Assembly: GCA_029572935.1 (NCBI GenBank)
Contig: JAKQHM010000009.1
Coordinates: forward strand, 1-64,000
Source of the DNA: Bacteroidota bacterium
GTDB lineage: Bacteria; Bacteroidota; Bacteroidia; Chitinophagales; Saprospiraceae
Length of the DNA: 64,000 nucleotides
Reading direction: 5' to 3'
A model generated the notes under the pieces. That model saw only the letters and a program-made list of their open reading frames with translations, was not told the origin of the DNA and did no database searches. Below, one piece after another: positions 1-9,070 of this stretch (its first letter is position 1; each line of letters begins with the position of its first letter). A program made the translations under genes and the position numbers.

Positions 1-340
1 GTATCGCATGACAATGCGATAAGGGAGGGAGCGCGTTAGCGTCCTAAATAGAAGCGACTTGTCACGCCAAAGGCGTGAAGGAGCCTCCCAAACTTCGTAT
101 GGGACACGGCGCAAGGGCATGGAGGTGGCCAAACAAATGAGTGGGTCTACGGGTAGATCTCTCCATGCCAATCACAGGAGTGATTGGTTCCTTCTCTAAC
201 GAGTGCCTTTGTGGCACTCTTTTCACGCCTGTGGCGTGACCGTTCAGTCACATAGCGACAAAGCTGATGTTGGGTGATTGAGGAGTCTAGCCGCGAGTTT
301 TCTTTGGTTACTTTCTTTTGACGGCCAAAAGAAAGTAACA
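1..340. repeat. Mosaic multi-hairpin repeat, copy 1 (inverted)
   Basis: The stretch before the first gene is packed with short perfect hairpins. CACGCC/GGCGTG stems lie at 63-77 and 224-238, a CCAATCAC/GTGATTGG stem at 168-187, a GAGTGCC/GGCACTC stem at 201-219, and a 14-bp stem with a 5-nt loop at 307-339. Most of these recur, in the opposite orientation, in the block at 19590-20190, and the parts are in mixed orientation here. A 64-codon minus-strand reading frame over 147-341 is a by-product of the repeat and not a likely gene. Apart from a REP-like hairpin near 445 and a TAAATTTG box at 537-544, nothing else is visible before the first gene at 580. Confidence 0.75.
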
Positions 341-429
341 TACATGCAATTTAAATATTAGTTACATTAAATATAATGTCAAAATATTTTAGGAAATAAA
401 TTTATTACCGCAGATCGGGTATCATTTCA

Positions 430-460
430 TTTGTATCGCAGTTACAAACTGCGACAATCA
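430..460. repeat. Solitary REP-like hairpin (type 2)
   Basis: A perfect 8-bp stem with an ACA loop, TCGCAGTT-ACA-AACTGCGA at 436-454, stands alone here. The 21-bp core at 435-455 is identical to the copy at 44882-44902 beside the RAYT transposase gene 44 kb away. This is what a dispersed REP family mobilised by a RAYT looks like. Confidence 0.7.
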
Positions 461-579
461 GATTATTTTGGACAGGTGTGTTACATAAATACTCATGACA
501 ATGCCCGGAAAGAGGGGCACAACCGGATAAAATGGCTAAATTTGGCATTTAATATTATAAATGAGCAAATAATTAAACA

Positions 580-1014
580 ATGGCCCATATAAATCCCTAC
601 CTGCACTTCAATGGCAATGCAGAAGAAGCTTTTGCATTCTACCGATCCGTTTTTGGCGGTGACTTTGCTGTCATCGTGCGATTTAAAGACATGAGTTTTG
701 AAGGCGCTCCCAGTTTTGAAGCGGAAGCAGAAAAAATTGCGCACATTGCCCTTCCCATAGGCCAGCACAGCATGTTACTGGGCAGCGACACACCCGAGCA
801 GATGGGAAAACACAGCGAAATGGAAACCCGCAGCAAGATTTCCATTCAGGCCGCAACCAGGGAAGAAGCCGACCACATCTATCATGGTCTTTCTGCAGGC
901 GGACACATAGAAATGCCCCTGGCTGCCAGTCCCTGGGGTACTTATTTTGGCATGTTCCGGGACAAATACGGCATCGAATGGATGGTGGATTACGACCCAA
1001 GGCCAAAAGGATAA
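580..1014 (+). CDS. VOC-family PhnB-like protein
   Basis: A 144-residue protein of the PhnB-like glyoxalase/bleomycin-resistance (VOC) superfamily. It opens with the typical segment NPYLHFNGNAEEAFAFYRSV and continues with FGGD, LLGSD and WGTYFGMFRDKYGIEWMVD, covering the whole family length of about 140-150 residues. VOC folds build a metal or ligand pocket from beta-alpha-beta-beta-beta units. Substrates of PhnB-like members are mostly unknown, so no reaction is assigned. A TAAATTTG box 36 nt upstream of the ATG fits the Bacteroidota -7 element, but no -33 TTTG is seen. The gene is free-standing, and the next gene has no obvious functional link. Confidence 0.88.
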   Translation: MAHINPYLHFNGNAEEAFAFYRSVFGGDFAVIVRFKDMSFEGAPSFEAEAEKIAHIALPIGQHSMLLGSDTPEQMGKHSEMETRSKISIQAATREEADHIYHGLSAGGHIEMPLAASPWGTYFGMFRDKYGIEWMVDYDPRPKG

Positions 1015-1162
1015 TCCTGGAAAGACTACAAACGGCTTAATAAAAATGATGCATTCAAATATGCTGCAAATAGTCTTGCTACTCGCTCTGTCCTGGATAC
1101 TCATGTGGTGTTTTAAAAAAGGAGACCTGTCTGTAATGGGGTTGACACCTACCCGGGAAAGA

Positions 1163-1885
1163 ATGAAGTATTTTTCCATTCTGTTCCCTCTCTCTTCTGT
1201 TTCTCGCCAAATCTTACCACACGTGCATCCAACATGTTTTCATGTCCTGCTTTTGTGCCTCATGACCGCATGCCATCATCCTAGCCGAACATCAGAACCC
1301 ACGCCTCCCGAAGTACGGACAGATACCCACAAAATAGTAGGAGGCGGCTGCGAGGGTTGTGAACTGATGTACATTGGAATGCCGGAACAGATCCAGGCGG
1401 GTCATACCAGTATCGGCTGGGAGCAAGGAAAAACAAAATTGATCCTGAAGGGCAAAGTACTTCAATCTGACGGTCAGACTCCGGCTCCAGATGTGTTGAT
1501 TTACTATTGGCATACGGATGAAAAGGGCTTGTATTCTGGAGATCTCAGTATCCCTGAAAAAGCCAGGAAGCATGGAAAATTAAGAGGATGGATCCGAACT
1601 GATACATCGGGAAACTATTTCATCCATACCTCCAGACCTGCCGCTTATCCATCACAGGACATTCCACAGCACATCCATTTATCTATCAAGGAACCTGACA
1701 TACAAAATGAATATTTTGCCGACCTGTATTTTGCGGACGATCCACTTTATGCAGCTCATCAGAAAAAATATGGAATCCTGGACCGAGCCGGATCAGAACT
1801 GCTGAAGCCAATAAAGGAAGGAAAGGCCTACATTGCAGAACACCACATCATCCTGGGGATGAACATCCCGGATTATCCGAAATGA
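1163..1885 (+). CDS. Intradiol ring-cleavage dioxygenase-like lipoprotein
   Basis: The protein resembles protocatechuate 3,4-dioxygenase/catechol dioxygenase domains. The Fe(III) ligands of the family can be traced: Tyr124 (in GLYSGD), Tyr162 (in PAAYP), and His170 and His172 (in QHIHL). A lipobox-like LMTAC ends at Cys37, so it is probably a cell-envelope lipoprotein rather than a cytosolic catabolic enzyme. Bacteroidota carry many such exported intradiol-like proteins of unknown substrate. The frame is open upstream to 947, inside the VOC gene, and an ATG at 1046 also precedes a hydrophobic stretch. I chose 1163 because MKYFSILFP leads directly into the lipobox, but the start is uncertain. 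A Gly-Gly-Gly-Cys-x-x-Cys segment follows the signal. Confidence 0.78.
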   Translation: MKYFSILFPLSSVSRQILPHVHPTCFHVLLLCLMTACHHPSRTSEPTPPEVRTDTHKIVGGGCEGCELMYIGMPEQIQAGHTSIGWEQGKTKLILKGKVLQSDGQTPAPDVLIYYWHTDEKGLYSGDLSIPEKARKHGKLRGWIRTDTSGNYFIHTSRPAAYPSQDIPQHIHLSIKEPDIQNEYFADLYFADDPLYAAHQKKYGILDRAGSELLKPIKEGKAYIAEHHIILGMNIPDYPK

Positions 1886-1992
1886 TCAAAGGTCCATGGC
1901 TGAATAGTACTGCAATTCCAAATGCCTCCATCCTGAAATATCTGTTTCAAATCCTGGAATCACAGCAAATACCGATTAAACCTGAATCTAAA

Positions 1993-3198
1993 ATGGGCAT
2001 CTATACTCTAAAAAAATTGAGGGAAATATTATTGATTCAGCTGATCGTCGTACTGATCAGTATCTGCCTTCCGGCTCAGACCAACATCACTGACAGCCTC
2101 TTGCATCAGACTTATCAAAGAAAGTACATGGTGCATTTGCCTCCTAATTTTGGTGCGGGCAAACAAAGACCACTGGTCATCAATCTGCACGGTGGAAGTG
2201 GCAATATGGTCAATGCGCAGGGTTTTTCCATGTTCAATCCGGTGGCAGACCAGAATGATTTTATCATAGCATGGCCTCAGGGCTATGGCATCGCGCCTCC
2301 CGGTTTCTCCTGGGCCGATGGAAGGAATACCTCCGCCGATCAGGCCGGCATCGACGATGTTGGATTCATCGACAAGCTCATCGACACGCTGATCAGCAGA
2401 TATCATATAGACACCCAACGGATCTACCTTTGCGGTTTCTCCAATGGCGGTTTCATGGTACAGCGGATCGCCTGCCAGCTTCCCGGACGATTTGCTGCCA
2501 TGGCCAGTCTGGGCTCTTCGATGGATACCGTGCTTTTTAAAAATTGCAGGCCGTCGAAATATATTCCCTTTGCATTTTTCAATGGAACCGCAGACCCGGC
2601 CATGCCCTATGGGGGAGGCTCGCTTCAAAATCCCTTGGTCATTCCCGTGGTGCCGGTGGATTCCACCGTGCAATTCTGGGTGAGGCACAATCGCTGTCAA
2701 ACTGTGGCACCCGTTTACCAATTCCCCGATACTTTTCCAGGCGATCAATCAACAGCTGAACTTTATACCTTCTCAGATTGCGCTTGCGATGCGGATGTAG
2801 CCTTTTACAAGTTGATCAATGGCGGACATACCTGGCCGGGCGTCTATATCGCATCGCAGGCATCCGTGTTGGGAAATACCAACCGGGACATACACGCAAG
2901 CTTTGAACTCTGGAAGTTCTTCTCTGCGCATACCCGCTGCAGCACGACAGTGGGTACGGACGAACATAGCATCCGTCCGCGTTTGACACTCTTTCCCAAT
3001 CCGGCCAGGTCAGAACTGAATATCAGCATGCCAGATACCGAGGGAATTCCATTGACCATCCACAACGCGCTGGGACAAATTCTCCTCCAAACGCAAAATA
3101 AAACTCGCATAGACATTTCAGATCTGTCCGCCGGAATTTATTTCCTGACCATCCGACAAGGCCTGAGGACAGAAATTCAAAAGTTCGTCAAAGAATAA
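1993..3198 (+). CDS. Secreted LpqC/PHB-depolymerase-like esterase with T9SS type A domain
   Basis: A 401-residue alpha/beta hydrolase of the LpqC/polyhydroxybutyrate-depolymerase/feruloyl-esterase group. The fold begins with LVINLHGGSGN. The nucleophile elbow is GFSNGG with Ser150, and plausible triad partners are Asp201 (GTADPAM) and His279 (GGHTWPG). A signal peptide ending in LPAQ precedes it. The last 70 residues (LFPNPARSEL to AGIYFLTIR) form a T9SS type A sorting domain, so the enzyme is exported across the outer membrane. The frame extends upstream to 1882, but the ATG at 1993 puts the signal peptide at the N-terminus. It probably attacks ester bonds in polymers or plant material; the substrate is inferred, not shown. 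Confidence 0.88.
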   Translation: MGIYTLKKLREILLIQLIVVLISICLPAQTNITDSLLHQTYQRKYMVHLPPNFGAGKQRPLVINLHGGSGNMVNAQGFSMFNPVADQNDFIIAWPQGYGIAPPGFSWADGRNTSADQAGIDDVGFIDKLIDTLISRYHIDTQRIYLCGFSNGGFMVQRIACQLPGRFAAMASLGSSMDTVLFKNCRPSKYIPFAFFNGTADPAMPYGGGSLQNPLVIPVVPVDSTVQFWVRHNRCQTVAPVYQFPDTFPGDQSTAELYTFSDCACDADVAFYKLINGGHTWPGVYIASQASVLGNTNRDIHASFELWKFFSAHTRCSTTVGTDEHSIRPRLTLFPNPARSELNISMPDTEGIPLTIHNALGQILLQTQNKTRIDISDLSAGIYFLTIRQGLRTEIQKFVKE

Positions 3199-3413
3199 GG
3201 ACGGGCGACCGCAGGACAGAAAAAAGATTTTCTCAGACAACAGAACGAAGTAAGAAAGTTATTCTTCCTTTTCTTTGTTCCGTATCCTGGAATCCAATCT
3301 CCATGCAGGATAAAATCTGTACTTTTAACTCACTGAACCGGGATTGCTCCCAATTTTTAATTGAACCGGAAACTGGTCGTGAATATCCTAAGAAAAGAAA
3401 ATTAAGCCTCCAT

Positions 3414-4613
3414 ATGATGCGGTACATCACCCGGACGGTTTGGATCTTATCCATAGTGAGTTTGCTTACGGACACGGCAAGCGAAATGCTCTATCCGGTG
3501 ATGCCGATTTACCTCAAGAGCATTGGGTTTTCCATTTTGCTCATCGGCATACTCGAAGGCCTGGCAGAAGCTACTGCAGGACTTAGTAAAGGTTATTTTG
3601 GCCATCTGTCCGACCTGTCTGGCAGGCGTGTGCCCTTTGTGCAACTGGGATATGCACTCAGCGCCCTCTCAAAGCCGCTCATGGCTGTTTTCCAATATCC
3701 GTTATGGGTATTCTTTGCGCGCACCCTGGACCGCTTTGGGAAAGGCATTCGCACGGGTGCACGGGACGCCATGCTCTCAGACGAGGCAAGGCCGCAGTCT
3801 AAAGGAAAGGTGTTTGGGTTTCACCGCTCCATGGACACTGTAGGAGCGGTCCTGGGTCCTTCTTTGGCCTTGCTGTATCTAACCTATCATCCTCAGGACT
3901 ACCGGACCCTTTTCTTTATAGCCTTCCTTCCCGGACTGGCTGCGGTTTTGGCCTCACTCCGCCTCAGGGACCACCGACGCGTTGAAACCTCTGAAACCCG
4001 GACCGTATCCATTTTTGGATTTCTGAAATACTGGAAGCTGAGTCCTGCAGAATATCGAAAATTGGCAACCGGCCTGTTGGTATTTACGCTGTTCAACAGT
4101 TCGGATGTCTTTCTGCTGCTTCAGGCCAGGCAATCCGGACTTGAGGACAGCCTGGTGATCGGGGTTTATATTTTTTATAATCTGGTTTTTGCATTGTTTG
4201 CTTTTCCCATGGGCATCCTGGCCGACCGTGTGGGTCTTAAAAAGGTTCTCATCATCGGGCTGACCTTATTCGCTGCAGTGTATTATGGCATGGCATTTCT
4301 GACCAACCTGTATTTCATTTTTGGATTGTTCTTCCTGTATGGTATTTATGCCGCTGCGACAGAAGGAATATCCAAAGCGTGGATATCGAATATAACCGAT
4401 CCAAAGGACACGGCCACAGCCATCGGGACTTTTGCCGGACTGCAAAGTATCTGCACCCTGGTTGCCAGTTCACTGACCGGATTTCTGTGGTTTCATTTCA
4501 ATACCAGGATCGCATTTTTTACCATCGCCGTGGCGACCCTGCTGGTCATAGTTTACTTCCTGATCATGCCCATTCCCGAGCGAATCGATCAGAGACAAAA
4601 AGCGGAAGCATAA
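3414..4613 (+). CDS. MFS transporter
   Basis: A 399-residue, roughly 12-helix major facilitator superfamily permease. The loop after helix 2 reads GHLSDLSGRRVPFV, matching the GxLaDrxGRr signature. The helix-4 stretch DRFGKGIRTGARDAM is typical of the subgroup often annotated as uncharacterised drug or metabolite exporters with MFS_1 domains. A central cytoplasmic loop separates two six-helix halves. The open frame runs back to 3303, but the first 37 codons encode a polar stretch unlike an MFS N-terminus. The ATG pair at 3414/3417 directly precedes the first helix. No neighbouring gene points to the substrate. Confidence 0.88.
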   Translation: MMRYITRTVWILSIVSLLTDTASEMLYPVMPIYLKSIGFSILLIGILEGLAEATAGLSKGYFGHLSDLSGRRVPFVQLGYALSALSKPLMAVFQYPLWVFFARTLDRFGKGIRTGARDAMLSDEARPQSKGKVFGFHRSMDTVGAVLGPSLALLYLTYHPQDYRTLFFIAFLPGLAAVLASLRLRDHRRVETSETRTVSIFGFLKYWKLSPAEYRKLATGLLVFTLFNSSDVFLLLQARQSGLEDSLVIGVYIFYNLVFALFAFPMGILADRVGLKKVLIIGLTLFAAVYYGMAFLTNLYFIFGLFFLYGIYAAATEGISKAWISNITDPKDTATAIGTFAGLQSICTLVASSLTGFLWFHFNTRIAFFTIAVATLLVIVYFLIMPIPERIDQRQKAEA

Positions 4614-4699
4614 GCTCCGGATTTTACGGTTCTTCGAGCCGTTTGGATGATTCCGTTTACACTGCACTGCGAAAGATCTGACTGTTCCATGATGTTACT

Positions 4700-4804
4700 T
4701 ACAAGGGAGGGGTTTGGAAAGTGGCCACTTTGTCAAGCTTGTGGATTGGGATCCTTGCCTCATTGCATCAAACCCAAAAGTGGACATTTCAATTTATTCT
4801 GACA
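4700..4804. mobile_element. Possible relic of an IS21-family terminus
   Basis: This intergenic stretch holds a perfect 14-bp palindrome, AAAGTGGCCACTTT (4718-4731). A second, diverged copy of its half-site, AAAGTGGACATTT, starts at 4777, followed about 15 nt later by CTGACA. IS21-family elements carry several AAAGTGG-type repeats near each end, and this spacing reminds me of such an end. No istA or istB gene is present, so at most this is a solo end left after deletion. The alternative is a pair of operator sites for the downstream gene. Confidence 0.25.
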
Positions 4805-4825
4805 AATTTCAAATTCAATAATTTC

Positions 4826-4833
4826 TAACTTTG
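4826..4833 (+). promoter_or_regulatory. Candidate -7 promoter element
   Basis: TAACTTTG matches the Bacteroidota -7 consensus TAnnTTTG exactly and lies 54 nt before the chosen start of the SGNH/beta-helix gene. No clear TTTG is found 19-21 nt upstream. Confidence 0.35.
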
Positions 4834-4887
4834 GACCTGCTCACTTTCCTACAATTTAAGAGTAAGACCAATATCAAGAATAGCAAC

Positions 4888-7800
4888 ATGTCAAAATATC
4901 TTATATTCCTGATCCTGCTTATGTCTGCATCGTATTTACCCGCTCAGCCACCCGCCGGAGCAGTTCCTGCCAGACCCAACATCATTTACTATGCAGGAGG
5001 AAGTTGCAAGTTTTACGATGCCCAAAACAAACTCTTGCTATCCGTAGACGCTGCAGAAGCAATCTGGTCCGCCACCCCGGCCAAAGCGGCCTGGGCCGTA
5101 GTGAGTCCAGCAAATGCCGGATACTACGAATTTCCCAATTACGGATCCCAGGTACCTACCTGCAATATTTCCCAGTACCTGCAAGCCTTTTGGAAATCAG
5201 ACACAGTGTTCAACGAACTGGTGCTGCTTTCGGGGGTCAACAGTACCGCCAATCTGATGTTCACTCCCAAAGAAATTATTTCAGTCAGCAATTACGACTT
5301 CTCTCAATACTTTGTACCCAATGTGGATTTTTCGGTCACAGGAAATGTGATCAAACAGCTTAGCGCCAGAGTATCCGCAGGCTATGCCCAAATACCCGGC
5401 AGAAGGGGAAATGGACAACCCAACGGACTCCTGAACACCAAACCAACTTCCTGGACCTGCGTGACCTACATCCCCGACAGAACCAACTGGAACGGTGCAA
5501 ATTTAGTGGGATACAAAGGCAATCTGTTGCCCAACACCCTTTCCAAATTGAAAAATGGGCAGGATGTAACCATCCAGGCTTACGGCATGAGCATCACAGC
5601 AGGTCTGAATGTAAGTGGTTTTGCCGGAGACGACAAAAACTTCAGCCCCACACGACCCTATATGCGCAGCTACGTGGATCTGCTGGAAAACGCCCTCGAG
5701 ATGCAATTTGGCTCTGACGTGACCATGATCAATGGATCCTGCGGTGGCAAAACAGTTGCCTGGATCGATCGGTACTGTGAAAGCATGGTGGTACCCAACC
5801 AACCCGACCTGGTGATCCTGGACATGGGCATGAATGACATCTGGGGCAATACGAGCAACAGCGCATTCAGGAGCAGCATGCAATCCTGCATCCAGAAAAT
5901 CAAAAATGCCAATCCGAATACAGAATTCATTTTGATCGGCAACATGCTGCCCGACATAAATTCGATGGGGGCACCTGCAAACGGAGCCGCACTCATGTAT
6001 GGCTTTTTAAATCAGTTGAAAAGCCTTGAATCGACGGGAATCGCGGTGTTTGACATGACGAGCCTGAGCGACACCATCTACAGGCGAAAGGGAGCTGTGC
6101 ATTGTCTGTCAAATTCGCTGCATCCCAACGATTACCTGGCCAGGTGGTATGCGCAGGGCCTGGCAGAACTATTCAATGACGGCCACAAAAATGTTGTAGC
6201 CGGAAAAAAATACTATGTGCTCACAAGCGGAAACAACACAGACGGATTAAGCCCGGCCACGGCCTGGACCAGTCTGGACAGAGTCAACAGCAAAAAATTC
6301 AATCCCTCCGACACCATCCTGTTTGAATCGGGAAAAACCTTTACAGGCTATCTGGAATTTGACAGCGCTGACGGCAACGATCCGGATAAACCTATTGTAC
6401 TTTCAAGCTATGGTCCCGGCGTTGCGAAGATCCTGACCACCCTCACCACCCGATGCGGTTTCAAAGCCACCAATACGCAAGGGTTTTTGCTGAGCAATCT
6501 GCACTTTGAGGGTCCCGGCACCGGGACACAGAAAGACATCGATGGCATCCTTTTTTATACCAATAATTCCTCCGGTTACTTAAGCAATATACAGATCGAA
6601 AACTGCGAGGTGAGCGGTTTTGGATATTGCGGCATCCGGTTTTATTCCAACTGGGATCCAAATGTAAAGGCAGGTTTTAAAGATGTGCAATTAGATCAGT
6701 GCAAAGTTCATGATTGCAGGGAAAATGGAATTGTCTCCCTGGCCTATGACGATCAGAACACAAACTTCTACCACCACAAGAACTTTGCGATCAAGAATAC
6801 CGAGGTATACAACATTACAGGGTACCCGGCCAGCTCACACAAAGGCAGCGGGATCGTATTGTCCCAGATCGATTCGGGTCTGATCGAACACTGCATCGCT
6901 CATCATACCGGCACTGCCAATACGGCTTGCGGAGGACCTGGCGGTATCTGGGTCTGGTCTGCCAACCGGATCACGATTCAATTCTGCGAATCTCACCACA
7001 ACTCATCCGGAGGAACAGGTGGATGCGATGGATTGGGATTTGATCTGGATGGCGGGGTGACGAATTCAATCATCCAGTACTGCTATTCGCACGACAATGA
7101 CGGCCCGGGCTATTTACTGGGCAATTTCCCCGGCGCAAGACCCTGGGGCAACAACACAGTCCGGTACTGTTTAAGCATCAACGACTCCAGGACCAACAAC
7201 AGTGCAGTGACCCTGTTTACAGCTCCCGGAACGGAATGGAATGGCTTGAATTTCTATCACAACACCATCATCATCAGTCCCTCCAACCGAAATAAATATC
7301 CGAGTGCAGGTGCATTCCAAATGACCGACTTTGGAAGCAACATGTCCGGGATAGCTTGCTACAACAATATTTTTCAAACATCCGGACCGCTTTCTTTGAT
7401 TTCAGTTCCCCTCAGCTTCAAAAATTCAAATCCCAGATTCCTGGGAAATCTGTATTGGAACACAGACCAGACATTTATTTTCAACTATGGCACGAAATAC
7501 CAATCGCTACAAGAGTTCAGAAATGCCGGGGAGTACTGTGAAAAATTAAATGGGCTGCCAACCGGAATGGACCTCGATCCTAAATTGATACCATCATCCA
7601 TTCCCTCCCCCGTGCTGTATCCCCAAGCCCACGACTCCTTGCAAACAGCCAGACTGAGCAATTTATCCCCGGCCATTGACAGAGGTCTTGAATTAAATTC
7701 CATGTTTGGCATCGATCCGGGACCTCGGGATTTTTACGGCCATCCGATACCGATTCAGGGCAGATATGATATCGGTGCACACGAATGGGAACGCCAGACC

Positions 7801-8067
7801 ACAAACAGCTCTTTGCCTATTGACAGCAAATTTCTTGTTTATCCAAACCCCACGCAATCCGGCACGCTGTACATCGAATGGGAGGAGACAGGAACTCCTG
7901 ATTGCCGGATGATGCTCACTGATTTATTTGGCAAGTCCTTGATTTCAATGCCCCTTCATTCGGGAAAAAACAGCTTTGAAACACATGAACTGCCTGCCGG
8001 CATATATTTCATCAATATATCCGGTAAAAGTTTCCATGAGGTGGTTAAGATTATCAAGACCCAATAG
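4888..8067 (+). CDS. Secreted SGNH hydrolase fused to right-handed beta-helix, T9SS type A
   Basis: A 1059-residue exported modular protein. After the signal peptide (ending YLPAQ) comes an undefined N-terminal region. Next is an SGNH/GDSL-type hydrolase domain at about residues 225-425 with the four family blocks recognisable: GMSITAG (catalytic Ser), NGSCGG, GMNDIWG (Asn) and SLHPND (His). From about residue 440 to 965 there is a parallel beta-helix (pectate-lyase-like) region, starting KYYVLTSGNNTDG and rich in short repeats ending in Asn or Cys. A T9SS type A domain (VYPNPTQSG to AGIYFIN) closes the protein. SGNH domains often deacetylate polysaccharides and beta-helices often bind or cleave them, so carbohydrate-ester processing is likely. 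The frame opens at 4831, but the ATG at 4888 begins the signal peptide. Confidence 0.87.
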   Translation: MSKYLIFLILLMSASYLPAQPPAGAVPARPNIIYYAGGSCKFYDAQNKLLLSVDAAEAIWSATPAKAAWAVVSPANAGYYEFPNYGSQVPTCNISQYLQAFWKSDTVFNELVLLSGVNSTANLMFTPKEIISVSNYDFSQYFVPNVDFSVTGNVIKQLSARVSAGYAQIPGRRGNGQPNGLLNTKPTSWTCVTYIPDRTNWNGANLVGYKGNLLPNTLSKLKNGQDVTIQAYGMSITAGLNVSGFAGDDKNFSPTRPYMRSYVDLLENALEMQFGSDVTMINGSCGGKTVAWIDRYCESMVVPNQPDLVILDMGMNDIWGNTSNSAFRSSMQSCIQKIKNANPNTEFILIGNMLPDINSMGAPANGAALMYGFLNQLKSLESTGIAVFDMTSLSDTIYRRKGAVHCLSNSLHPNDYLARWYAQGLAELFNDGHKNVVAGKKYYVLTSGNNTDGLSPATAWTSLDRVNSKKFNPSDTILFESGKTFTGYLEFDSADGNDPDKPIVLSSYGPGVAKILTTLTTRCGFKATNTQGFLLSNLHFEGPGTGTQKDIDGILFYTNNSSGYLSNIQIENCEVSGFGYCGIRFYSNWDPNVKAGFKDVQLDQCKVHDCRENGIVSLAYDDQNTNFYHHKNFAIKNTEVYNITGYPASSHKGSGIVLSQIDSGLIEHCIAHHTGTANTACGGPGGIWVWSANRITIQFCESHHNSSGGTGGCDGLGFDLDGGVTNSIIQYCYSHDNDGPGYLLGNFPGARPWGNNTVRYCLSINDSRTNNSAVTLFTAPGTEWNGLNFYHNTIIISPSNRNKYPSAGAFQMTDFGSNMSGIACYNNIFQTSGPLSLISVPLSFKNSNPRFLGNLYWNTDQTFIFNYGTKYQSLQEFRNAGEYCEKLNGLPTGMDLDPKLIPSSIPSPVLYPQAHDSLQTARLSNLSPAIDRGLELNSMFGIDPGPRDFYGHPIPIQGRYDIGAHEWERQTTNSSLPIDSKFLVYPNPTQSGTLYIEWEETGTPDCRMMLTDLFGKSLISMPLHSGKNSFETHELPAGIYFINISGKSFHEVVKIIKTQ

Positions 8068-8208
8068 ATCCGCTGAAACAAGTTCCTTTTCATAAATGCA
8101 TAAGCACAGGGACATTGGATGAAAAATTCCTGATCACCGCATACGCAAAGATCCTGCAGGCCCTTCAATTCCGCTCTCAAAATTCAAAAAGATCTTAATT
8201 TCATCTCA

Positions 8209-8548
8209 ATGAATAAAACCAGAAAGATTCCATGAAAAAAGGCAGGCCAAAAACAACCTGAGAACCTGCAAGTCTGGACACAGCTACTACAAAAGTTCCG
8301 AATGTCCCATATGTCCGGTATGTGAAAAAGAAAGAACAACAAAAGACGACTTTCTGTCTTTCCTGGCTGCGCCAGCCAGAAGGGCTTTGGAAAGCAAGGG
8401 TATGATGAATTTGGAATAGCTATCGGGATACACGGAAAGCGATATTCTGAGTCTCCATGGAATGGGGAAAAGTACCCTGTCGCAACTGAAAGCCCAGTTG
8501 AACAAATCCGGGTCTTCATTTAAAAGTAAGGATAACCCACAACCATAA
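8209..8548 (+). pseudogene. Broken RpoA-CTD-like small zinc-ribbon protein gene
   Basis: Reading the plus strand gives a near-complete small protein of a family common in Bacteroidota. An N-terminal Cys-rich motif (CKSGHSYYKSSECPICPVC) is followed by a helix-hairpin-helix segment like the RNA polymerase alpha C-terminal domain (FLAAPARRALESKG, then LHGMGKSTLPQLKAQL). It is interrupted twice. The ATG at 8209 (MNKTRKIP) is one base out of frame with the rest, and a TAG at 8417-8419 splits NLE from LSGYTE where a CAG (Gln) codon would fit. The intact family is about 100-115 residues and its role is unknown to me. Two lesions argue for a decayed gene rather than a single sequencing error. Confidence 0.75.
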
Positions 8549-9070
8549 ATAAATAAATATACAAGACCCCATTGGAGAATGCTACTAAGGAAAATATTCC
8601 AGGATCAAGGAAAATTCTTCTTCAAACAACCAAGTTGCTTCACTTAAAACAGAGTATGTTCCATTTAATAACAAATGGAAATTTTTGACCTTTTGAAAAA
8701 GGCACCAAAAGGCTGATTGCACTTTTTAAATATCCTTTTCATCACGGGCGACCTCCTGCGGGTGACATTACTAATCCGCGGATAGCTCGATCGCGATGTT
8801 ATTTCTCCAAAAAACTTTTATTGCGATATATTTACATTTCAAAAAAGATCGAAAAAAATTCATCTCATTTTGTCCAGGTTCATGCAGCCAATTCCATTCG
8901 CAAAATTATTTTCCAATCCATTCACCTCCCCTGCAAACCAGGGAAGATCCCTTCCTTTGAATGCCAATATATATTTACTACTATTTCTTCCATGAAAAAT
9001 AAGAAGCGTGGCCATCATGATGTATAATTTGCTGCAAAAATGGTTTCACAAACAAAAAAGAAAAAAGAAA
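8549..9070. other. Gene-free interval
   Basis: About 520 bases without a convincing gene. A 68-codon plus-strand frame at 8821-9027 has no recognisable motif and AT-rich low-complexity content, so it is not called. No terminator-like hairpin or repeat shared with the other blocks was found. Confidence 0.5.

Noticed and set aside
147-341. 64-codon minus-strand frame resembling part of the 19685-20152 frame
   Set aside because: The similarity (SATKAL-REGTNHSCDW) follows from the shared hairpin repeat, and the frames are open in several phases; no sign of selection for protein.
2029-2748. 239-codon minus-strand frame
   Set aside because: Antisense to the esterase, caused by high GC at third positions; no plausible start context or motif.
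8184-8519. 111-codon minus-strand frame
   Set aside because: It is antisense to the decayed RpoA-CTD-like gene, whose plus-strand reading is clearly recognisable.
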